A stretch of DNA of 64,000 bases from Cristatella mucedo (Eukaryota > Bryozoa > Phylactolaemata > Cristatellidae), in NCBI GenBank assembly GCA_009760855.2, contig WPIO01000240.1:153816-217815 (forward strand), read 5' to 3'. Below the pieces are notes generated by a model. That model did no database searches and was not told where the DNA came from. It worked only from the letters and a program-made list of their open reading frames with translations. Made by a program: the position numbers and the translations under genes. Below are positions 34,433 to 48,100 of this stretch, piece by piece (position 1 is the first letter of the stretch; the number at the start of each line of letters is the position of its first letter).

Positions 34433-36990
34433 GTAAGTCAATCGAGCCATGCTAGTAACCAGGTGCAGTACTCTGCTGCCAGCTAGCACACGCTCCGAAG
34501 AGCAGATTTTAGGTTTCTAGATATTCCGCGATCTGCTAAGAACTCGTGCGAAATGTGTTATTCAAGGGCGAAATGCTTGCGACAAGGTGCAGCACTCTGC
34601 TGCCAGCCAGGGCACGCTCCGAATAGCAGATTTGAAGTTTCTATTTATTTCACGATCTGCTGCAAACTCAACCGAAACGTGTTTTCAAATGCGAACTGCT
34701 TGAAACGAGGTGCAGCACGCTGCTGCCAGCCAGTGCACGCTTCGACGAGCAGATTTGAATTTTCTGGATATTCAGCAATCTGCTGCGAACTCGTGCGAAA
34801 TATGTTATTAGAGTGCGAAATGCACGAAACAAGGTGCAGCACTATGCTGCCAGCCAGAGCATGCTCCGAAGAACAGATTTGAAGTTTTAAGATATTTCAC
34901 GATCTGCTGGGAACTTGTGCGAAACGTGGTATTGACGTGCGAAATGCTTGAAAGAAGGTGCAGCACTCAGCTGCCAGCTACCCCACGCTCCGAAAATCAG
35001 ATTTTAAGTTTCTGGATATTAAGCGATCAGCTTCGAACTCGTGCGAAATGTGTTATTCAAGTGGGAAACGCTTGCAATAAGGTCCAGGACTCTGCCGCCA
35101 GCTAGCCCACGCTCCGAAAAGCAGATTTGAAGTTTCAGGATATTCTGCGATCTGCTGCAAACTCTTGCGAAAAGTGTTTTTCAAGTGCGAAACGCCTTAA
35201 ACAAGGTGCAGCACTCTGCTGCTGCCAGTGCACGCTCCAACGAGCAGATTTAACGTTTCTAGGTATTCCGCGATCAACAGCGAAGTCGTGCGAAATGTTT
35301 TATCAAGTGCAAAATGCTTGACAAAAGGTGCAGCACTCTGCTACCAGCCAGCTCACGCTCCGACGAGCAGATTTGAAGTTTCTAGTTATTCTGCGATCTG
35401 CTGCGAACTCGTGCGAAATGTGTTATTCAAGGGCGAAATGCTTGAAACAAGGTGCTGCACTCGGCTGCCAGCCAGTGCACGCTCCGACGAGCAGATTAGA
35501 ATTTTCTAGGTATTCGGTAATCTGCTGCGAACTCGTGCGAAATGTGTTATTCAAGTGCGAAATGCAGGAAACCAGGTTCAGCACTCTGATGCCAGGTACT
35601 GCTAGCTCCGAAGAGCAGATTTGAAGTTTCTGGATATTCCGTGTTCTGCTGCGAACTCGTGCGAAATGTGTTATTCAAGTGCGAAATGCTTGAAACTAGG
35701 TGCAGCACTCTGCTGCCAGCTAACCCACGCTCCGAAAAGTAGATTTGAAGTTTCTGGATACTCAGCGATCTGCTGCGAACTTGTGCGAAATGAGTTAGTC
35801 AATCGAGCCATGCTTGTAACAAGGTGCAGTACTCTGCTGCCAGCTACCGCACGCTCCGAAGAGGAGATTTTAAGTTTCTACATATTCAGCGATCAGCTAC
35901 AAACTCGTTCGAAATATGTATATAACGTGCGAAATGCTTGAAACAAGGTGCAGCACTCAGCTGCCAGTTAGCTCACGCTACGACGAGCAGACTTTAAGTT
36001 TCTAGATATTCCGCAATCTGCTGCGAACTTGTGCGAAACGTATTATTCAAGTGCGAAATGCTAGAAACAAGGTGCAGCACTCTGCTGCCTGCCAGCCCAT
36101 TCTCCGAAAAGCAGATTAGAAGTTTCTGGATATTCTGCGATCAGCTGCGAACTCGTGCGAAATGAGTCATTCAAGTTCGAAATGCTTGAAGCAAGGTGCA
36201 GCACTCAGCTGCCAGCTACTGCAGCTCCTAATAGCAGATTTTAAATTTCTGGATATTCCGCGATCTGATGCTAATTCGTGCGAAATGAGTTTTTTAAGTG
36301 CGAAATACTTAAAGCAAAGTGTAGCACTCTGCTGCCAGCCAGCTCACGCACCGGCGAGCAGATTTAAAGTTTCTAGATATTCCGAAATCTGCTGCGAAGC
36401 TGTGCACAATGAATTATTCAATTGCGAAATGGTTGTAACTAGGTGCAGCTCTCTGCTGCCAGCCAGTGCACGCTCCGAAGAACAGATTTGAAGTTTCTGG
36501 ATATTCCGCGATCTGATGGTAATACGTGCGAAATAAGTTTTTAAGTGCAAAATGCTTAGAGCAAGGTGTAGCACTCTGCTTCCAGCCAGCTCACGCACCG
36601 GCGAGCAGATTTAAAGTTTCTAGATATTCCGCAATCTGCTGCGAACTCGTGCAAAATGTGTTTTTCCAATGCGAAATGCTTAAGGGAAGGTGCAGCACTC
36701 TGCTGCCAGAAAGGGCAAGCTCCGAATAGCAGATTTGAAGTTTCTAATTATTCTGCGATCTTCTGCGAACTCGAGCGAAATGTGTCTTTCAAGTGCGAAA
36801 TGCTTGAAACAAGGTGCAGCACCCTGCTGCCAGCCAGTGCACCCTTCGACGAGCAGATTTGAATTTTCTAGATACTCAGCATTCTGCTGCGAACTCGTGC
36901 GAAATGTGTTATTAGAGTGCGAAATGCACGAAAACAAGGTGCAGCACTATCCTGCCAGCCACTGCATGCTCCGAAGAGAAGATTTGAAGT
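34433..36990 (+). repeat. 22-monomer higher-order repeat, copy 4 (incomplete)
   Basis: This copy follows the unit order, including the two monomers missing from copy 3, until about 36.99 kb. After the GAGAAGATTTGAAG monomer it switches to a different order, like that at 7.7 or 40.6 kb, before the unit closes. It marks the right edge of the 22-monomer HOR run. Confidence 0.85.
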
Positions 36991-37304
36991 TTCTTGATAT
37001 TCCGCAATCTGCTGCGAACTTGTGCGAAATGTGTTATTCACGTGCGAAATGCTTGAAACAAGGTGCAGTGCTCAGCTGCCAGCCAGCTCACGCACCGGCT
37101 AACAGATTTGAAGTTTCTAGATATTCCACGATCTGCTGGGAACTTGTGCGAAACGTGGTATCAACGTGCGAAATGCTTGAAAGAAGGTGCAGCACTCAGC
37201 TGCCAACTACCGCACGATCCGAAAATCAGATTTGAAATTTCTGGATATTAAGCAATCAGCTGCGAACTTGCGCGAAATGTGTTATTCAAGTGGGAAACGC
37301 TTGC
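36991..37304 (+). repeat. Linker of about 2.5 monomers, repeated at about 47.16-47.47 kb
   Basis: These monomers carry CACCGGCTAACAG and GTGGTATCAACG and join the 22-monomer run to the 39-monomer pair. The same linker recurs at an offset of 10,164 bp, including the uncommon GGTATCAACG and CACGATCCGAAAATC variants. Confidence 0.8.
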
Positions 37305-40300
37305 AACAAGGTGCAGCACTCTGCTGCCAGCCAGTGCAGGCTCCGACGAGCAGATTTAAAGTTTCTAGATATTCCACGATCTGCAGCGAACTCTTGCGAA
37401 ATTTGTTATTCAAGTGCGAAATGCTTGAAACTAGGTGCATCACTCTGCTGCCAGCTAACCCACGCTCCGAAAAGTAGATTTGAAGTTTCTAGATACTCTG
37501 CGATCTGCTGCGAACTTGTGCGAAATGAGTTAGTCAATCGAGCCATGCTTGTAACAAGGTGCAGTTCTCTGCTGCCAGCTACAGCACGCTCCGAAGAGGA
37601 GATTTTAAGTTTCTACATATTCAGCGATCAGCTACAAACTCGTTCGAAATATGTATATAACGTGCGAAATGCTTGAAACAAGGTGCAGCACTCAGCTGCC
37701 AATTAGCCCACGCTCCGACGAGCAGACTTTAAGTTTCTAGATATTCCGCAATCTGCTGCGAACTTGTGCGAAACGTATTATTCAAGTGCGAAATGCTAAA
37801 AACAAGGTGCAGCACTCTGCTGCCTGCCAGCCCACGCTCCGAAAAGCAGATTAGAAGTTCTGGATATTCTGCGATCAGCTGCGAACTCGTGCGAAATGAG
37901 TCATTCAAGTTCGAAATGCTTGACGCAAGGTGCAGCACTCTGCTGCCAGCCAGTGCAGGCTCCGACGAGCAGATTTAAAGTTTCTAGATATTCCACGATC
38001 TGCAGCGAACTCTTGCGAAAATGTTTTATAAAAGTGCAAAATGCTTGAAAAAAAGGTGCAGCACTCTGCTTTCAGCCAGCTCACGCTCCGACGAGCAGAT
38101 AAGAAGTTTCTAGATATTCCGCGATCTGCTGCGAACTTGTGCGAAATGTGTTATTGAAGTGCGAAATGCCTGCAACAAGGTGCAGCACTCTGCTGCCATC
38201 TAGCCCACGCTCCGAAGAGCAGATTTGAAGTTTCTGGATATTCTGCGATCTGCTGCGAACTCGTGCGACATGTGTTTTTTAAGTGCGAAATGCTTGAAAC
38301 AAGGTGCAGCACTCTACTGCCAGCCAGTGCACGCTCCGACGAGCAGATTTGAAGTTTCTGGAAATTCTGCGATTTGCTTACAACTCGTGCGAAAGGTCCT
38401 ATTCAAGTGAGGAATGCATGCAACAAGGGGCAGTACTCTGCTACCAGCCAGTGCACGTTCTGAAGAGCAGATTTGAAGTTTCTAGATATTCCGCGATCAG
38501 CTGCGAACTCGTGCAAAATGTGTTATTGAAGAGCGAAATGCTTTAAACAAGGTGCTGCACTCTGCTGCCAGCCAGTGCATGCTCCGACGAGCAGATTTGA
38601 ATTTTCTGGATATTCAGCAATCTGCTGCGAACTTATGCGAAATGTGTTATTAGAGTGCGAAATGCACGAAACAAGGTACAGCACTCTGCTGCCAGCCAGC
38701 TCATGCTCCGACTAGCAGATTAGAATTTTCTAGATATTCCGCAATCTGTTGCGAACTCGTGCGAAACGTGTTATTCAAGGGCGAAATACTTGCGCAAAGC
38801 TGCAGCACTCTGCTGCCAGCCAGAGCACGCGCCGAATAGCAGATTTGAAGTTTCTATTTATTTCACGATCTGCTGCGAACTCGAGCGAAATGTGTTATTC
38901 AAGGGCGAAATGCTTGTAACAAGGTGCTGCACTCTGCTGCCAGCCAGTGCACGCTCCGACGAGCAGATTTGAATTTTCTGAATATTCAGCAATCTGCTGC
39001 GAACTCGTGCGAAATGTGCTATTCACGTGCGAAATGCTTGAAACAAGGTGCAGCTCTCAGCTGCCAGACAGCTCACGCACCGGCTAACAGATTTAAAGTT
39101 TCTAGATATTCCACGATCTGCTGGGAACTTGTGCGAAACGTGGTATTAACGTGCGAAATGCTTGAAAGAAGGTGCAGCACTCTGCTACCAGCCAGCTCAC
39201 GCTCCGACGAGCAGATTTAAAGTTTCTGGATATTCAGCAATCTGCTGCGAACTCGTGCGAAATGTGTTATTAGAGTGCGAAATGCACGAAACAAGGTCCA
39301 GCACTATGCTGCCAGCCAGAGCATGCTCCGAAGAGCAGATTTGAAGTTTTTAGATATTTCACGATCTGCTGGGAACTTGTGCGAAACGTGGTATTAACGT
39401 GCGAAATGCTTGAAAGAAGGTGCAGCACTCAGCTGCCAGCTACCGCACGCTCCGAAAATCAGATTTTAAGTTTCTGGATATTAGGCGATCAGCTTCGAAC
39501 TCGTGCGAAATGTGTTATTCAAGTGGGAAACGCTTGCAATAAGGTCCAGGACTCTGCCGCCAGCTAGCCCACGCTCCGAAAAGCAGATTTGAAGTTTCAG
39601 GATATTCTGCGATCTGCTGCAAACTCTTGCGAAAAGTGTTTTTCAAGTGCGAAATGCTTAAAACAAGGTGCAGCACTCTGCTGCTGCCAGTGCACGCTCC
39701 AACGAGCAGATTTAACATTTCTAGATATTCCGCGATCAACAGCGAAGTCGTGCGAAATGTTTTATTAAAGTGCAAAATGCTTGACAAAAGGTGCAGCACT
39801 CTGCTACCATCCAGCTCACGCTCCGAAGAGCAGATTTGAAGTTTCTGGATATTCCGCGATCTGATGGTAACACGTGCGAAATAGGTTTTTAAGTGCAAAA
39901 TGCTTAGAGCAAGGTGCAGCACTCTGCTTCCAGCCAGCTCACGCACCGGCGAGCAGATTTAAAGTTTCTAGATATTTCGCGATCTGCTGCGAACTCTCGC
40001 AAAATGTGTTTTTCAAGTGCGAAATGCTTAGGGGAAGGTGCAGCAATCAGCTGCCAGCTACCACACGCTCCGGCAAGCAGATTTGAAGTTTCTAAATATT
40101 CCGCAATCTGTTGCGAACTCGTGCGAAATGTGTTATTCAAGGGCGAAATGCTTGCGACAAGGTGCAGCACTCTGCTGCCAGCCAGGGCACGCTCCGAATA
40201 GCAGATTTGAAGTTTCTAATTATTCTGAAATCTTCTGCGAACTCGAGCGAAATGTGTTTTTCAAATGCGAAATGCTTGAAACAAGGTGCAGCAATCAGCT

Positions 40301-42140
40301 GCCAGCTACCGCACGCTCCGGCAAGCAGATTTGAAGTTTCTAAATATTCGGCAATCTTTTGCGAACTCGTGCGAAATGTGTTATTTAAGTGCGAAATGCT
40401 TGAAACAAGGTGCAGCACGCTGCTGCCAGCCAGTGCACCCTTCGACGAGCAGATTTGAATTTTCTAGATATTCAGCTATCTGCTGCGAACTCTTGCGAAA
40501 TGTGTTAATAGAGTGCGAAATGCACGAAACAAGGTGCAGCACTATCCTGCCAGCCACTGCATGCTCCGAAGAGAAGATTTGAAGTTTCTTGATATTCCGC
40601 GATCTGCTGCGAACTTGTGCGAAATGTGTTATTCACGTGCGAAATGCTTGAAACAAGGTGCAGCGCTCAGCTGCCAGCCAGCTCACGCACCGGCTAACAG
40701 ATTTGAAGTTTCTAGATATTCCACGATCTGCTGGGAACTTGTGCGAAACGTGGTATTAACGTGAGAAAAGCTTGAAAGAAGGTGCAGCACTCAGCTGCCA
40801 ACTACCGCATGCTCCGAAAATTAGATTTGAAATTCCTGGATATTAAGCAATCAGCTGCGAACTTGAGCGAAATGTATTATTCTAGTGGGAAACGCTTGCA
40901 ACAAGGTGGAGCACTCTGCTGCCAGCCAGTGCAGGCTCCGACGAGCAGATTTAAAGTTTCTAGATATTCCACGATCTGCAGCAAACTCTTGCGAAATGTT
41001 TTATTAAAGTGCAAAATGCTTGAAAAAAGGTGCAGCACTCTGCTACCAGCCAGCTCAAGCTCCGACGAGCAGATTTGAAGTTTCTAGATATTCCGCGATC
41101 TGCTGCGAACTTGCGCGAAATGTGTTATTCAAGTGCGAAATGCCTGCAACAAGGTGCAGCACTCTGCTGCCATCTAGCCCACGCTCCGAAGAGCAGATTT
41201 GAAGTTTCTGGATATTCTGCGATCTGCTGCGAACTCGTGCGACATGTGTTTTTCAAGTGCGAAATGCTTGAAACAAGGTGCAGCACTCTGCTGCCAGCCA
41301 GTGCACGCTCCGACGAGCAGATTTGAAGTTTCTGGATATTCTGCGATCGGCTGCGAACTCGTGCGACATGTGTTTTTCAAGTGCGAAATGTTTGAAACAA
41401 GGTGCAGCACTCTGCTGCCAGCCAGTGCACGCTCCGACGAGCAGATTTGAAGTTTCTGGAAATTCGGCGATTTGCTTACAACTCGTGCGAAAGGTCCTAT
41501 TCAAGTGAGGAATGCATGCAACAAGGGGCAGTACTCTGCTGCCAGCCAGTGCACGTTCTGAAGAGCAGATTTGAAGTTTCTAGATATTCCGCGATCAGCT
41601 GCGAACTCGTGCAAAACGTGTTATTGAAGGGCGAAATGCTTTAAACGAGGTGCTGCACTCTGCTGCCAGCCAGTGCATGTTCCGACGAGAAGATTTGAAT
41701 TTTCTGGATATTCAGCAATCTGCTGCGAACTCTTGCGAAATGTGTTATTAGAGTGCGAAATGCACGAAACAAGGTGCAGCACTCTGCTGCCAGCCAGCTC
41801 ATGCACCGGCGAGCAGATTTAAAGTATCTAGATATTCAGCGATCTGCTGCGAACTCTCGCAAAAATGTGTTTTTCAAGTGCGAAATGCTTAAGGGAAGGT
41901 GCAGCAATCAGCTGCCAGCTACCGCACGCTCCGGCAAGCAGATTTAAAGTTTCTAAATATTCCGCAATCTGTTGCGAACTCGTGCGAAATGTGTTATTCA
42001 AGGGCGAAATGCTTGCGACAAGGGGCAGCACTCTGCTGCCAGCCAGGGCACGCTCCGAATAGCAGATTTGAAGTTTCTAATTATTCTGCAATCTTCTGCG
42101 AACTCGAGCGAAATGTGTTTTTCAAATGCGAAATGCTTGA
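37305..42140 (+). repeat. 39-monomer higher-order block, copy 1 (4,836 bp)
   Basis: This block is exactly 39 x 124 bp and is followed by a second copy at offset 4,834-4,836 bp. It carries the TATGTATATAACG monomer (about 37.65 kb), two GGAAATTC-type monomers (38.35 and 41.45 kb) and the 6.6-8.9 kb module at about 39.3-41.2 kb. The junction with copy 2 lies inside AACAAGGTGCAGCAC in register. Confidence 0.87.
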
Positions 42141-45100
42141 AACAAGGTGCAGCACTCTGCTGCCAGCCAGTGCAGGCTCCGACGAGCAGATTTAAAGTTT
42201 CTAGATATTCCACGATCTGCAGCGAACTCTTGCGAAATTTGTTATTCAAGTGCGAAATGCTTGAAACTAGGTGCATCACTCTGCTGCCAGCTAACCCACG
42301 CTCCGAAAAGTAGATTTGAAGTTTCTAGATACTCTGCGATCTGCTGCGAACTTGTGCGAAATGAGTTAGTCAATCGAGCCATGCTTGTAACAAGGTGCAG
42401 TTCTCTGCTGCCAGCTACAGCACGCTCCGAAGAGGAGATTTTAAGTTTCTACATATTCAGCGATCAGCTACAAACTCGTTCGAAATATGTATATAACGTG
42501 CGAAATGCTTGAAACAAGGTGCAGCACTCAGCTGCCAATTAGCCCACGCTCCGACGAGCAGACTTTAAGTTTCTAGATATTCCGCAATCTGCTGCGAACT
42601 TGTGCGAAACGTATTATTCAAGTGCGAAATGCTAAAAACAAGGTGCAGCACTCTGCTGCCTGCCAGCCCACGCTCCGAAAAGCAGATTAGAAGTTCTGGA
42701 TATTCTGCGATCAGCTGCGAACTCGTGCGAAATGTGTCATTCAAGTTCGAAATGCTTGACGCAAGGTGCAGCACTCTGCTGCCAGCAAGTGCAGGCTCCG
42801 ACGAGCAGATTTAAAGTTTCTAGATATTCCACGATCTGCAGCGAACTCTTGCGAAATGTTTTATAAAAGTGCAAAATGCTTGAAAAAAGGTGCAGCACTC
42901 TGCTTTCAGCCAGCTCACGCTCCGACGAGCAGATAAGAAGTTTCTAGATATTCCGCGATCTGCTGCGAACTTGTGCGAAATGTGTTATTGAAGTGCGAAA
43001 TGCCTGCAACAAGGTGCAGCACTCTGCTGCCATCTAGCCCACGCTCCGAAGAGCAGATTTGAAGTTTCTGGATATTCTGCGATCTGCTGCGAACTCGTGC
43101 GACATGTGTTTTTTAAGTGCGAAATGCTTGAAACAAGGTGCAGCACTCTACTGCCAGCCAGTGCACGCTCCGACGAGCAGATTTGAAGTTTCTGGAAATT
43201 CTGCGATTTGCTTACAACTCGTGCGAAAGGTCCTATTCATGTGAGGAATGCATGCAACAAGGGGCAGTACTCTGCTACCAGCCAGTGCACGTTCTGAAGA
43301 GCAGATTTGAAGTTTCTAGATATTCCGCGATCAGCTGCGAACTCGTGCAAAATGTATTATTGAAGAGCGAAATGCTTTAAACAAGGTGCTGCACTCTGCT
43401 GCCAGCCAGTGCATGCTCCGACGAGCAGATTTGAATTTTCTGGATATTCAGCAATCTGCTGCGAACTTATGCGAAATGTGTTATTAGAGTGCGAAATGCA
43501 CGAAACAAGGTACAGCACTCTGCTGCCAGCCAGCTCATGCTCCGACTAGCAGATTAGAATTTTCTAGATATTCCGCAATCTGTTGCGAACTCGTGCGAAA
43601 CGTGTTATTCAAGGGCGAAATACTTGCGCAAAGCTGCAGCACTCTGCTGCCAGCCAGAGCACGCGCCGAATAGCAGATTTGAAGTTTCTATTTATTTCAC
43701 GATCTGCTGCGAACTCGAGCGAAATGTGTTATTCAAGGGCGAAATGCTTGTAACAAGGTGCTGCACTCTGCTGCCAGCCAGTGCACGCTCCGACGAGCAG
43801 ATTTGAATTTTCTGAATATTCAGCAATCTGCTGCGAACTCGTGCGAAATGTGCTATTCACGTGCGAAATGCTTGAAACAAGGTGCAGCTCTCAGCTGCCA
43901 GACAGCTCACGCACCGGCTAACAGATTTAAAGTTTCTAGATATTCCACGATCTGCTGGGAACTTGTGCGAAACGTGGTATTAACGTGCGAAATGCTTGAA
44001 AGAAGGTGCAGCACTCTGCTACCAGCCAGCTCACGCTCCGACGAGCAGATTTAAAGTTTCTGGATATTCAGCAATCTGCTGCGAACTCGTGCGAAATGTG
44101 TTATTAGAGTGCGAAATGCACGAAACAAGGTCCAGCACTATGCTGCCAGCCAGAGCATGCTCCGAAGAGCAGATTTGAAGTTTTTAGATATTTCACGATC
44201 TGCTGGGAACTTGTGCGAAACGTGGTATTAACGTGCAAAATGCTTGAAAGAAGGTGCAGCACTCAGCTGCCAGCTACCACACGCTCCGAAAATCAGATTT
44301 TAAGTTTCTGGATATTAGGCGATCAGCTTCGAACTCGTGCGAAATGTGTTATTCAAGTGGGAAACGCTTGCAATAAGGTCCAGGACTCTGCCGCCAGCTA
44401 GCCCACGCTCCGAAAAGCAGATTTGAAGTTTCAGGATATTCTGCGATCTGCTGCAAACTCTTGCGAAAAGTGTTTTTCAAGTGCGAAATGCTTAAAACAA
44501 GGTGCAGCACTCTGCTGCTGCCAGTGCACGCTCCAACGAGCAGATTTAACATTTCTAGATATTCCGCGATCAACAGCGAAGTCGTGCGAAATGTTTTATT
44601 AAAGTGCAAAATGCTTGACAAAAGGTGCAGCACTCTGCTACCATCCAGCTCACGCTCCGAAGAGCAGATTTGAAGTTTCTGGATATTCCGCGATCTGATG
44701 GTAACACGTGCGAAATAGGTTTTTAAGTGCAAAATGCTTAGAGCAAGGTGCAGCACTCTGCTTCCAGCCAGCTCACGCACCGGCGAGCAGATTTAAAGTT
44801 TCTAGATATTCCGCGATCTGCTGCGAACTCTCGCAAAATGTGTTTTTCAAGTGCGAAATGCTTAGGGGAAGGTGCAGCAATCAGCTGCCAGCTACCACAC
44901 GCTCCGGCAAGCAGATTTGAAGTTTCTAAATATTCCGCAATCTGTTGCGAACTCGTGCGAAATGTGTTATTCAAGGGCGAAATGCTTGCGACAAGGTGCA
45001 GCACTCTGCTGCCAGCCAGGGCACGCTCCGAATAGCAGATTTGAAGTTTCTAATTATTCTAAAATCTTCTGCGAACTCGAGCGAAATGTGTTTTTCAAAT

Positions 45101-46849
45101 GCGAAATGCTTGAAACAAGGTGCAGCAATCAGCTGCCAGCTACCGCACGCTCCGGCAAGCAGATTTGAAGTTTCTAAATATTCGGCAATCTTTTGCGAAC
45201 TCGTGCGAAATGTGTTATTCAAGTGCGAAATGCTTGAAACAAGGTGCAGCACGCTGCTGCCAGCCAGTGCACCCTTCGACGAGCAGATTTGAATTTTCTA
45301 GATATTCAGCTATCTGCTGCGAACTCTTGCGAAATGTGTTAATAGAGTGCGAAATGCACGAAACAAGGTGCAGCACTATCCTGCCAGCCACTGCATGCTC
45401 CGAAGAGAAGATTTGAAGTTTCTTGATATTCCGCGATCTGCTGCGAACTTGTGCGAAATGTGTTATTCACGTGCGAAATGCTTGAAACAAGGTGCAGCGC
45501 TCAGCTACCAGCCAGCTCACGCTCCGACGAGCAGATTTAAAGTTTCTGGATATTCAGCAATCTGCTGCGAACTCGTGCGAAATGTGTTATTAGAGTGCGA
45601 AATGCACGAAACAAGGTCCAGCACTCTGCTGCCAGCCAGTGCAGGCTCCGACGAGCAGATTTAAAGTTTCTAGATATTCCACGATCTGCAGCAAACTCTT
45701 GCGAAATGTTTTATTAAAGTGCAAAATGCTTGAAAAAAGGTGCAGCACTCTGCTACCAGCCAGCTCAAGCTCCGACGAGCAGATTTGAAGTTTCTAGATA
45801 TTCCGCGATCTGCTGCGAACTTGTGCGAAATGTGTTATTCAAGTGCGAAATGCCTGCAACAAGGTGCAGCACTCTACTGCCATCTAGCCCACGCTCCGAA
45901 GAGCAGATTTGAAGTTTCTGGATATTCTGCGATCTGCTGCGAACTCGTGCGACATGTGTTTTTCAAGTGCGAAATGCTTGAAACAAGGTGCAGCACTCTG
46001 CTGCCAGCCAGTGCACGCTCCGACGAGCAGATTTGAAGTTTCTGGATATTCTGCGATCGGCTGCGAACTCGTGCGACATGTGTTTTTCAAGTGCGAAATG
46101 TTTGAAACAAGGTGCAGCACTCTGCTGCCAGCCAGTGCACGCTCCGACGAGCAGATTTGAAGTTTCTGGAAATTCGGCGATTTGCTTACAACTCGTGCGA
46201 AAGGTCCTATTCAAGTGAGGAATGCATGCAACAAGGGGCAGTACTCTGCTGCCAGCCAGTGCACGTTCTGAAGAGCAGATTTGAAGTTTCTAGATATTCC
46301 GCGATCTGCTGCGAACTCGTGCGAAACGTGTTATTTACGTGCGAAATGCTTTAAACAAGGTGCTGCACTCTGCTGCCAGCCAGTGCATGTTACGACGAGA
46401 AGATTTGAATTTTCTGGATATTCAGCAATCTGCTGCGAACTCTTGCGAAATGTGTTATTAGAGTGCGAAATGCACGAAACAAGGTGCAGCACTCTGCTGC
46501 CAGCCAGCTCATGCACCGGCGAGCAGATTTAAAGTATCTAGATATTCAGCGATCTGCTGCGAACTCTCGCAAAATGTGTTTTTCAAGTGCGAAATGCTTA
46601 AGGGAAGGTGCAGCAATCAGCTGCCAGCTACCTCACGCTCCGGCAAGCAGATTTGAAGTTTCTAAATATTCCGCAATCTGTTGCGAACTCGTGCGAAATG
46701 TGTTATTCAAGGGCGAAATGCTTGCGACAAGGGGCAGCACTCTGCTGCCAGCCAGGGCACGCTCCGAATAGCAGATTTGAAGTTTCTAATTATTCTGCAA
46801 TCTTCTGCGAACTCGAGCGAAATGTGTTTTTCAAATGCGAAATGCTTGA
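42141..46849 (+). repeat. 39-monomer higher-order block, copy 2, one monomer shorter (4,709 bp)
   Basis: This copy matches 37,305-42,140 at offset about 4,834 bp up to about 45.5 kb and at about 4,710 bp afterwards. At the change point (about 45,505-45,630) a patch carrying GTCCAGCACT replaces the two monomers present at about 40.67-40.92 kb in copy 1. The patch resembles 44.02-44.14 kb of the same copy. Confidence 0.86.
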
Positions 46850-47468
46850 AACAAGGTGCAGCAATCAGCTGCCAGCTACCGCACGCTCCGGCAAGCAGAT
46901 TTGAAGTTTCTAAATATTCGGCAATCTTTTGCGAACTCGTGCGAAATGTGTTATTCAAGTGCGAAATGCTGAAACAAGGTGCAGCACGCTGCTGCCTGCC
47001 AGTGCACCCTTCGACGAGCAGATTTGAATTTTCTAGATATTCAGCAATCTGCTGCGAACTCTTGCGAATTGTGTTAATAGAGTGCGAAATGCACGAAACA
47101 AGGTGCAGCACTATCCTGCCAGCCACTGCATGCTCCGAAGAGAAGATTTGAAGTTTCTTGATATTCCGCGATCTGCTGCGAACTTGTGCGAAATGTGTTA
47201 TTCACGTGCGAAATGCTTGAAACAAGGTGCAGTGCTCAGCTGCCAGCCAGCTCACGCACCGGCTAACAGATTTGAAGTTTCTAGATATTCCACGATCTGC
47301 TGGGAACTTGTGCGAAACGTGGTATCAACGTGCGAAATGCTTGAAAGAAGGTGCAGCACTCAGCTGCCAACTACCGCACGATCCGAAAATCAGATTTGAA
47401 ATTTCTGGATATTACGCAATCAGCTGCGAACTTGCGCGAAATGTGTTATTCAAGTGGGAAACGCTTGC
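46850..47468 (+). repeat. Five-monomer transition segment
   Basis: The order GCAGCAATCAGCTGCC, then a TGCACCCTTCGACG monomer, then GAGAAGATTTGAAG and CACCGGCTAACAG monomers resembles 13.1-13.6 kb and 40.3-40.8 kb. It ends in the same linker as 36,991-37,304. Confidence 0.75.
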
Positions 47469-48100
47469 AACAAGGTGCAGCACTCTGCTGCCAGCCAGTG
47501 CAGGCTCCGACGAGCAGATTTAAAGTTTCTAGATATTCCACGATCTGCAGCGAACTCTTGCGAAATGTGTTATTCAAGTGCGAAATGCTTGAAACTAGGT
47601 GCATCACTCTGCTGCCAGCTAACCCACGCTCCGAAAAGTAGATTTGAAGTTTCTAGATACTCTGCGATCTGCTGCGAACTTGTGCGAAATGAGTTAGTCA
47701 ATCGAGCCATGCTTGTAACAAGGTGCAGTACTCTGCTGCCAGCTACAGCACGCTCCGAAGAGGAGATTTTAAGTTTCTACATATTCAGCGATCAGCTACA
47801 AACTCGTTCGAAATATGTATATAACGTGCGAAATGCTTGAAACAAGGTGCAGCACTCAGCTGCCAATTAGCCCACGCTCCGACGAGCAGACTTTAAGTTT
47901 CTAGATATTCCGCAATCTGCTGCGAACTTGTGCGAAACGTATTATTCAAGTGCGAAATGCTAAAAACAAGGTGCAGCACTCTGCTGCCTGCCAGCCCACG
48001 CTCCGAAAAGCAGATTAGAAGTTCTGGATATTCTGCGATCAGCTGCGAACTCGTGCGAAATGAGTCATTCAAGTTCGAAATGCTTGACGCAAGGTGCAGC
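47469..48100 (+). repeat. Partial third copy of the 39-monomer block (first five monomers)
   Basis: From AACAAGGTGCAGCAC the sequence follows 37,305-37,936 at offset 10,164 bp, including the GCATCACTC, GTCAATCGAGCC and TATGTATATAACG monomers. It leaves that order at about 48,100, where GCACTTAGCTGCC begins a segment matching about 16.36 kb. Confidence 0.82.

Noticed and set aside
36690-37235. 181-residue open frame on the + strand
   Set aside because: Same reason: it spans more than four monomers and arises because one extra base near 36,930 delays the usual stop. Its counterparts in other HOR copies are about 98 residues long.
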